From contig DCGB01000081.1 in assembly GCA_002314515.1 (NCBI GenBank), positions 1,934-12,095 of the forward strand: 10,162 nt of DNA, read 5' to 3'. The DNA is from Solobacterium sp. UBA1789. Lineage in GTDB: Bacteria; Bacillota_I; Bacilli_A; Erysipelotrichales; Erysipelotrichaceae. A program made the position numbers and the translations under genes. The notes under the pieces are model-generated. The model was not told the DNA's origin. It searched no databases and worked only from the letters and a program-made list of their open reading frames with translations. Positions 5,637 through 10,162 of the stretch are shown one piece after another (the stretch's first letter is position 1; every line of letters starts with the position of its first letter).

Positions 5637-6741
5637 TTACTATTTCTCCGACAAAGTCCGTTTCCTGAAGGAAACTTCTTAGATTTTCTATTGTTATTTC
5701 TTTTGTAATATAAGCATCTGCACCGATAATTTTTTCAATATATTCTTCTTTTATTTCCTGTCTTGTTCTCAGATAGAATCGACCTTTGTTGTTTTTATAA
5801 TCAACTTTGATGACTTGTTTAATATCTGTTTTATATGGATTATTCAGATTGTTTATATCTTTGATAATATTGCTGGCAGTAGGCAAAGACCCGGCACCCT
5901 GGCCAATAAGACTGAGAGAACCCATGTTTCGGGTTTTAATATAAAGGCAGTTGTAATTGTCTTTAATATTATAAAATGGCGAATTTTCATTAACGAATCT
6001 TGGCATCAGGGAGATGGCAAAGGAATCATTAAGCTTCTGAACTCTGGTAGTAAGTGCCAGATGATAGTTATTTTCTTCGGCAAACTTCAGATCAGCAGTA
6101 TCGATATATCTGATACCTCTTACAAAGATATCTTCCAGCTTGATATAGGCATCAAAGCCGATGGCCAGACCTAAAACAGTTTTGTTGGCTGTATCAATAC
6201 CATCAATGTCATCACTGGGATCACTTTCGGCATAGCCCAGTTCCTGAGCTTTTTTGAGAGACTGCTTAAAGTCCAGCTTTTCTTTGAACATTTTATTGAG
6301 AATATAGTTACTGGTGCCGTTGATAATACCTTCAAAGCTTTCAATTTCATCGCTTTCTTTAATCTGATTTAATGTTGGAAGGAAGGGAATACCTCCGCCA
6401 CAGGCAGCAGAATAGAGTATAGGAAGCTTATTTTTATTTGCCAGTTCACTTAATTCTATCAGATGTTTTGCCAGCATTTTTTTATTGGCACTAATAACAG
6501 GAATCTTTCTTTCCAGGGCTTTTTTGACATAGGTGAAAGCCGGTTCATCACCACCAATGCATTCAATAAGACAATCAAGATCATTATCATTAATAATGTC
6601 TTCAATATCATCTCTCATTTCTTTTTTAAGCAGTGGTCGACCCTTGCGCATAAGTATATGCCTAATAGTCATTCCTTTTTCCAATGCCAGTTTTTCAACG
6701 CCTTTTCCGACGGTTCCATAGCCTAATATCGCAATATTCAT
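5629..6741 (-). CDS. hom: Homoserine dehydrogenase, short form without a clear ACT domain
   Basis: Reduces aspartate semialdehyde to homoserine with NAD(P)H. With the start at 6741 the protein has 370 aa. It shows the nucleotide-binding GYGTVGKG (7-14), VISANKKML (82-90), AACGGGIPFL (112-121), EGIINGTSNYIL (137-148) and the catalytic segment GYAESDPSDDIDGIDTANK (169-187), whose last residue is the usual active Lys (K187). I chose the ATG at 6741 over 6792 because AGGAG lies 6 nt before it and the Rossmann fold begins directly after it. Typical Gram-positive Hom proteins of about 430 aa end in an ACT domain for threonine inhibition. Here the last 60 residues start like the pre-ACT strand (GRFYLRTRQ) but do not give a full, recognisable ACT. 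First gene of the minus-strand threonine operon. Confidence 0.95.
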   Translation of the reverse strand: MNIAILGYGTVGKGVEKLALEKGMTIRHILMRKGRPLLKKEMRDDIEDIINDNDLDCLIECIGGDEPAFTYVKKALERKIPVISANKKMLAKHLIELSELANKNKLPILYSAACGGGIPFLPTLNQIKESDEIESFEGIINGTSNYILNKMFKEKLDFKQSLKKAQELGYAESDPSDDIDGIDTANKTVLGLAIGFDAYIKLEDIFVRGIRYIDTADLKFAEENNYHLALTTRVQKLNDSFAISLMPRFVNENSPFYNIKDNYNCLYIKTRNMGSLSLIGQGAGSLPTASNIIKDINNLNNPYKTDIKQVIKVDYKNNKGRFYLRTRQEIKEEYIEKIIGADAYITKEITIENLRSFLQETDFVGEIVND

Positions 6742-6747
6742 AAATAA

Positions 6748-6752
6748 CTCCT
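6748..6752 (-). promoter_or_regulatory. Shine-Dalgarno site deciding the hom start
   Basis: AGGAG on the minus strand, 6 nt before the ATG at 6741. The upstream in-frame ATG at 6792 has no such site and would overlap the predicted promoter. Confidence 0.85.
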
Positions 6753-6771
6753 GTACATTAATAATATACAC

Positions 6772-6800
6772 TTGTATACATAATAGAAACATAGTATCAT
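6772..6800 (+). promoter_or_regulatory. Probable promoter of the thrC operon
   Basis: TTGTAT (6772-6777), a 17-nt spacer and TATCAT (6795-6800) give a reasonable sigma-A promoter with a start near 6807 and a 5' leader of about 24 nt. The -35 box overlaps the TGTATACA palindrome, and the -10 overlaps the -10 of the predicted opposing hom promoter. Confidence 0.55.
6773..6780. repeat. Palindrome TGTATACA in divergent promoter region
   Basis: Perfect 8-bp palindrome on the -35 box of the predicted thrC promoter and just downstream of the predicted hom start. A second element of similar flavour, TGTACA (6752-6757), lies near the hom ribosome site. It could be an operator half or core, but is short enough to be chance. 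Confidence 0.35.
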
Positions 6801-6819
6801 TTTATTGTTTATAAAACAA
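6791..6819 (-). promoter_or_regulatory. Possible promoter of the hom operon
   Basis: On the minus strand there is TTGTTT (6819-6814), a 17-nt spacer and TACTAT (6796-6791), which would start near 6784 and leave a leader of about 43 nt before hom. The boxes match consensus moderately (3/6 and 4/6). The promoter would face and overlap the thrC promoter, so the two operons could compete or be controlled by one site. Confidence 0.42.
6805..6819. repeat. Inverted repeat TTGTTT-ATA-AAACAA
   Basis: Perfect 6-bp arms separated by 3 nt, lying over the predicted hom -35 box and partly over the thrC ribosome site (AAGGAG, 6818-6823). It could be a protein-binding operator or a small hairpin in the thrC leader. 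The tight loop and A-U content make a stable RNA hairpin unlikely. Confidence 0.4.
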
Positions 6820-6823
6820 GGAG
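6818..6823 (+). promoter_or_regulatory. Shine-Dalgarno site deciding the thrC start
   Basis: AAGGAG lies 7 nt before the ATG at 6831. The alternative TTG at 6825 would be only 1 nt away from it and is not usable. Confidence 0.88.
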
Positions 6824-6830
6824 TTTGTTT

Positions 6831-8261
6831 ATGTTTGTTTCAACAAGAAATAAAAAAGACCTATTTTGTTCTAAGGAAGCCATTATCAAAGGATTGGCAG
6901 ATGATGGTGGCCTTTATGTGCCAAAGGAAATTAAGAAAATAGACTTATCTTTATTAAAAGGCTTATCTTATCAGGATCTCTCGTTTGAAATAATTAGTCA
7001 TGTTTTTGATGATCTTAATAGGGAAGAACTAAAGAAAATTATTTATGATAGTTATTCAACTAATTTTGATGATGAAGAAATTACCCCTTTAAAGAAAATT
7101 AATAATAAATATCTTCTGGAATTATTTCATGGTCCAACTTCAGCTTTTAAGGACATAGCTCTGCAGTTTCTGCCTAGGATTATGACGATGTTAAATGATG
7201 ATGGAAAGGATATCGTTATTCTGACTGCAACCAGTGGTGATACCGGCAAGGCTGCTTTGGAAGGCTTTAAGAATGTAAAGGGCAGCAGGATTGTAGTTCT
7301 ATATCCTTATAAGATGGTATCAACAATACAGGAAAGACAGATGACAACGACTAAGGCCGATAATGTTGAAGTTATGGCCGTAAAGGGTAATTTTGATGAT
7401 TGTCAGAAGATGATTAAGGAAATATTTGAAGACTGTCATTTTGACAATATTCATTTGACCAGTGCCAATTCCATTAATATTGCCCGTCTGATTCCCCAGT
7501 GTGTCTATTATTTCAAAGCTTATTTTGATCTGTTAAAACAAAAAGAAATAAAAGAAAATGAAAAAATCAGTTTTATTGTTCCGACTGGTAATTTTGGTGA
7601 TATTCTGGCAGCCTATCTGGCTAAAGAAATGGGCTTGCCAATTGATAAACTGGTAGTAGCTTCTAATGCCAATAATGTTTTGACTGATTTTATAAATACC
7701 GGTATCTATGATGCCAATCGTCCATTCTATAATACAATTTCACCTTCTATTGATATTCTGATTTCCAGTAATCTGGAAAGACTTTTATATCTTGTCTGCA
7801 AAGACAGTGAAACAGTTGCATCCCTGATGAATGATTTAAAGAAAAATCGCAAGTATTCTATTAGTAAAGAGATGCTGGAAGAGATTCAGAAAAGTTTTCT
7901 GGCTTATGATGCATCAGAAGCTGAATGCAGGGAAGTCATCAAAAAATATTATGATAAATATTATTATCTGGCCGATACCCATACGGCAGTTGCCCTGGTA
8001 GCGGCTGAAAAATATCAGACAGATAGTAAGCAGGTTGTTCTGGCAACAGCATCACCATTTAAATTTTCCAAAGATGTCTATAAGGCCCTATGTGACAGCG
8101 ATATTGATGATGATCTGAATGCCATGAATATCTTAGCTAATTACTGTGGCCTGCCTGTTCCTAAAAATCTGGCTGAGCTTAAGGACCTCAAAGTCATTTT
8201 TGAAGATAGTATTGATGTAAATGATAAAGAAACAATCATTAATAAATTAAAGGAGTTCTAA
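6831..8261 (+). CDS. thrC: Threonine synthase
   Basis: PLP enzyme that converts O-phosphohomoserine to threonine, the last step of the pathway. The 476-aa length is typical of the longer threonine synthases (E. coli ThrC-like group) rather than the roughly 350-aa Bacillus type. Visible signatures are STRNKK at the N-terminus with DDGGLYVP (24-31), the PLP Lys in HGPTSAFKD (K107), LTATSGDTGKAAL (131-143), the phosphate-cradling PTGNFGD (251-257) and LATASPFKF (404-412). The start is set by AAGGAG (6818-6823). The stop overlaps the thrB start by 1 nt (TAATG). First gene of the plus-strand operon, divergent from hom. Confidence 0.97.
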   Translation: MFVSTRNKKDLFCSKEAIIKGLADDGGLYVPKEIKKIDLSLLKGLSYQDLSFEIISHVFDDLNREELKKIIYDSYSTNFDDEEITPLKKINNKYLLELFHGPTSAFKDIALQFLPRIMTMLNDDGKDIVILTATSGDTGKAALEGFKNVKGSRIVVLYPYKMVSTIQERQMTTTKADNVEVMAVKGNFDDCQKMIKEIFEDCHFDNIHLTSANSINIARLIPQCVYYFKAYFDLLKQKEIKENEKISFIVPTGNFGDILAAYLAKEMGLPIDKLVVASNANNVLTDFINTGIYDANRPFYNTISPSIDILISSNLERLLYLVCKDSETVASLMNDLKKNRKYSISKEMLEEIQKSFLAYDASEAECREVIKKYYDKYYYLADTHTAVALVAAEKYQTDSKQVVLATASPFKFSKDVYKALCDSDIDDDLNAMNILANYCGLPVPKNLAELKDLKVIFEDSIDVNDKETIINKLKEF

Positions 8262-9106
8262 TGTATAAATATCGTGTTCCAGCTACTTCAGCTAATCTGG
8301 GCATTGGCTTTGATTGCCTGGGCCTGGCTTTGAATATCTATAATTATTTTTATGTTGAAGAGAGTAAGACTTTTGTTTTTAAGGGTTTTATGGACCTTGA
8401 TCTCAAGGACAATCTTTTTTATATCGCATATTTAAAAAGCTGTGAATATTTTAAAACCGGTGTCAAAGCCTTAAAGGTAGTCCTTAAAGCCAATATTCCC
8501 ATTGCCAGGGGATTGGGTTCTTCCAGCGCCTTAATCGTTGGTGGTATCTATGCCTGTTTGTTAATCAATAAGCTGGAAATCAATAAAGAAAAAATGCTGG
8601 AAATCGCTACCATTATTGAAGGTCATCCCGATAATGTTGCGCCATGTATCTATGGTGGTCTTTGTTGTGTCAATAATGATTCATTGCTTAATATTAAAGT
8701 TTCAAATAAGTGGAACTTTGCCTTATTTATTCCTGAATATGAAGTTAAGACCAGTGAGGCCCGTAAGGTATTAAAGAGAGAATTGTCTTTAGATGATAGT
8801 GTCAATAATATATCTTCAGCAATCATTGGCATTGAAGCCTTAAAAACTTTTGATATCAATAATATCAAAGTCTTAAATAATGATAAAATTCATGAACCAT
8901 ATCGCAAAAAACTGATAAAGGACTATGAAGAATGCCGTAAAGTGGCAATGGCCAATGGTGTTAAGGTTTTTCTGATTTCTGGCAGTGGCTCAAGTATGTT
9001 GATGATTTCTGATTTGCCGATTAAACTAGAGATGAAGGATATCAGCTTTGTCAATGTCAAAGTTGATCAGAAGGGAGTGGCATGTCTAAAGAACTATTCA
9101 TTGTAA
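8261..9106 (+). CDS. thrB: Homoserine kinase (GHMP family)
   Basis: Phosphorylates homoserine with ATP to O-phosphohomoserine, the substrate of the neighbouring ThrC. The 281-aa protein is slightly shorter than the usual 290-310. The three GHMP motifs are visible: PATSANLGIGFDCLGLAL (7-24), the ATP-binding RGLGSSSA (83-90) followed by EGHPDNVAP (120-128), and the C-terminal glycine motif LISGSGSSML (238-247). In this last motif the more usual SGAGP reads SGSGS, a mild departure. The ATG shares a base with the thrC stop and has AAAGGAG at 8249-8255, so translational coupling is likely. The end overlaps the next gene by 25 nt. Confidence 0.95.
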   Translation: MYKYRVPATSANLGIGFDCLGLALNIYNYFYVEESKTFVFKGFMDLDLKDNLFYIAYLKSCEYFKTGVKALKVVLKANIPIARGLGSSSALIVGGIYACLLINKLEINKEKMLEIATIIEGHPDNVAPCIYGGLCCVNNDSLLNIKVSNKWNFALFIPEYEVKTSEARKVLKRELSLDDSVNNISSAIIGIEALKTFDINNIKVLNNDKIHEPYRKKLIKDYEECRKVAMANGVKVFLISGSGSSMLMISDLPIKLEMKDISFVNVKVDQKGVACLKNYSL

Positions 9107-9519
9107 GTGCTGGTCTTTTGCCTAAATGTTATGCCAAGGTTATTGAAGCTAAGGAGCTTCTGGCCAATGGTGAGGCTGATAATGTATCACTGGCTTGTAA
9201 GAAAGTTGGTATTTCCCGCGGTACTTTCTATAAATATCAGGATCAGATTTTCCCTTATCATGACGATAGTATCACCCGTAAGCTGGTTGTTTCTTTTACT
9301 TTGAGTCATACAACCGGTTCTTTATCACGGGTTTGTGATTTTCTGTCAAAAGAGAATGTGTCGATTATCACAATTTCGCAATCAGATCCCATTGGTTCTG
9401 TTGCGCCAATCATGTTGTCAATGGATATTTCCAAGCTGGATAAACCAGTTGAGGATTTTTTAAAGTCTTTAGAATCTATTGAAGTTATTAAGCAGTTAAA
9501 GCTGATGGCTGTAAAGTAA
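9082..9519 (+). CDS. HTH-ACT domain protein, UPF0735/PheB-like
   Basis: A 145-aa protein with a helix-turn-helix-like segment at about 34-54 (ACKKVGISRGTFYKYQD) and an ACT domain at about 66-145 (VVSFTLSHTTGSLSRVCDFL and following), the layout of the UPF0735/PheB family. ACT domains bind amino acids. The family's function is not firmly known to me, and PheB of B. subtilis is named from its place beside pheA. Here it sits in the threonine operon, overlapping thrB by 25 nt, with AAGGGAG (9071-9077) before its ATG. A role as a threonine-sensing regulator, or as a partner of Hom, which lacks a clear ACT domain, is an inference from context. The second helix (SRGTFYKY) resembles DNA-reading helices. 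Confidence 0.85.
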   Translation: MSKELFIVSAGLLPKCYAKVIEAKELLANGEADNVSLACKKVGISRGTFYKYQDQIFPYHDDSITRKLVVSFTLSHTTGSLSRVCDFLSKENVSIITISQSDPIGSVAPIMLSMDISKLDKPVEDFLKSLESIEVIKQLKLMAVK

Positions 9520-9532
9520 AAAGGATATTATT

Positions 9533-10162
9533 ATGAATAAAGCAATTGAATATTATTTATACAATTATCCTCAGTTGACATTGGGAATAAAAAATGGCAC
9601 CAAGACTACTGAAGAATATAAGGATATCGTACTTCGTGGACAGATGCCAGATAAACTTGTTTTGCCAATTGAAAGCAGTAATCAGGAAGAACTGATCAAA
9701 ATGGAAACGCCAATTGGTCAAACAGAAGTATTATATCTGCCTGATCGTGAGGTTTTTGAATATTTTGTCAAGGTCCTGGCATATAAGAATGAGGAAGTAG
9801 AAATTCCCAAAACAACAGGAGCTATTTTTATCAATGGTTTGAATAACTGGCGGAAAATTGAAGCTCATGAGAAAGAGTTTTTAAAGGACCATTCAGTCGA
9901 AGAGTGGGACGATGAATTTGATCGTTTTGTTTCCATTAAGGAGAATTATATCGGCTGTGTTCTTTTGATATCGCGGGGTTATTATTCGGCCCTTGATTAT
10001 AGGATTGCCGGTTTTAAGGAAGATGAATGGTTAAATATTTCCAGGGATATTCGTATTTATCACGAGATTACTCATCAGATTACCAGGAAACTGTTTTTGG
10101 ATCATAAGGAAGCTGTTCGTGATGAGATTATTGCGGATGGCATTGGTATCATTGGTGCTTTG
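9533..10162 (+). CDS. Unidentified protein with HExxH zinc-site motif, 3' part outside window
   Basis: Open frame from the ATG at 9533 to the window end (210 codons, no stop), preceded by AAGGA at 9521-9525 and starting 13 nt after the HTH-ACT gene, so probably the same operon. I do not recognise the family. The N-terminal part has no signal peptide or membrane segment and so is cytosolic. Residues 177-181 are HEITH, the zinc-binding HExxH pattern of metallopeptidases, followed 16 residues later by RDEIIADGIG (196-205). Its E198 or D202 could be a third metal ligand, as in gluzincins. The preceding residues RDIRIY and the hydrophobic context fit a helix. Protease activity is an inference from the motif alone, and a link with threonine metabolism is not evident. 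Confidence 0.8.
   Translation, partial: MNKAIEYYLYNYPQLTLGIKNGTKTTEEYKDIVLRGQMPDKLVLPIESSNQEELIKMETPIGQTEVLYLPDREVFEYFVKVLAYKNEEVEIPKTTGAIFINGLNNWRKIEAHEKEFLKDHSVEEWDDEFDRFVSIKENYIGCVLLISRGYYSALDYRIAGFKEDEWLNISRDIRIYHEITHQITRKLFLDHKEAVRDEIIADGIGIIGAL

Noticed and set aside
6742..6830. Threonine leader peptide or attenuator before thrC or hom
   Set aside because: I looked for it because of the serine leader. The region has no Thr-rich ORF, no hairpin with a U-tract and too little room for alternative structures.

Overview
The window is AT-rich DNA from a low-GC Gram-positive bacterium (Bacillota). Strong AGGAGG-type ribosome binding sites, tightly overlapping operons and rho-independent terminators support this. 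UGA is used as a stop several times and Trp is read from UGG, so the code is standard and not that of Mycoplasma. The protein flavour suggests Erysipelotrichia or a neighbouring lineage, but that is an impression, not a test. No mobile elements, CRISPR or phage genes are visible.

Layout. Bases 1-41 hold the 5' part of a tRNA-Asp(GUC) on the minus strand, cut by the window edge. A minus-strand operon follows (read right to left): a PHP-domain phosphatase, serC and serA, ending at a clear terminator at 106-128. Upstream of it is a leader region (3178-3309), then a second minus-strand operon hom-lysC-asd with 4-8 nt gene overlaps. An 89-nt divergent region (6742-6830) separates hom from a plus-strand operon thrC-thrB-(HTH-ACT protein)-(HExxH protein, cut by the window end).

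How the genes work together. LysC, Asd, Hom, ThrB and ThrC make up the whole route from aspartate to threonine, split over two divergent operons. SerA and SerC carry out the first two steps from 3-phosphoglycerate to serine. The PHP phosphatase that starts the operon is the natural candidate for the missing phosphoserine phosphatase, as no HAD-type serB is present here.

Main discovery candidate. The leader of the serine operon looks like a classical ribosome-mediated transcription attenuator specific for serine. It has a sigma-A-like promoter (TTGCAA, 17 nt, TATACT). A 19-codon leader peptide, MFKINLSSSSRLIFNSRAM, contains four consecutive Ser codons. A 12-bp helix involves the first codons. 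A 14-bp antiterminator pairs the end of the leader peptide ORF with the terminator, and the 7-bp terminator hairpin with its U-tract sits directly before the ribosome binding site of the first gene. The leader peptide has no Shine-Dalgarno site, and the predicted transcription start falls on or next to its AUG, so it may be translated from a leaderless transcript. Other points of interest are a SerA lacking the usual catalytic Glu, a Hom lacking a recognisable full ACT domain beside a stand-alone HTH-ACT protein, palindromes in the divergent thr promoter region, and a possible zinc metallopeptidase at the right edge.
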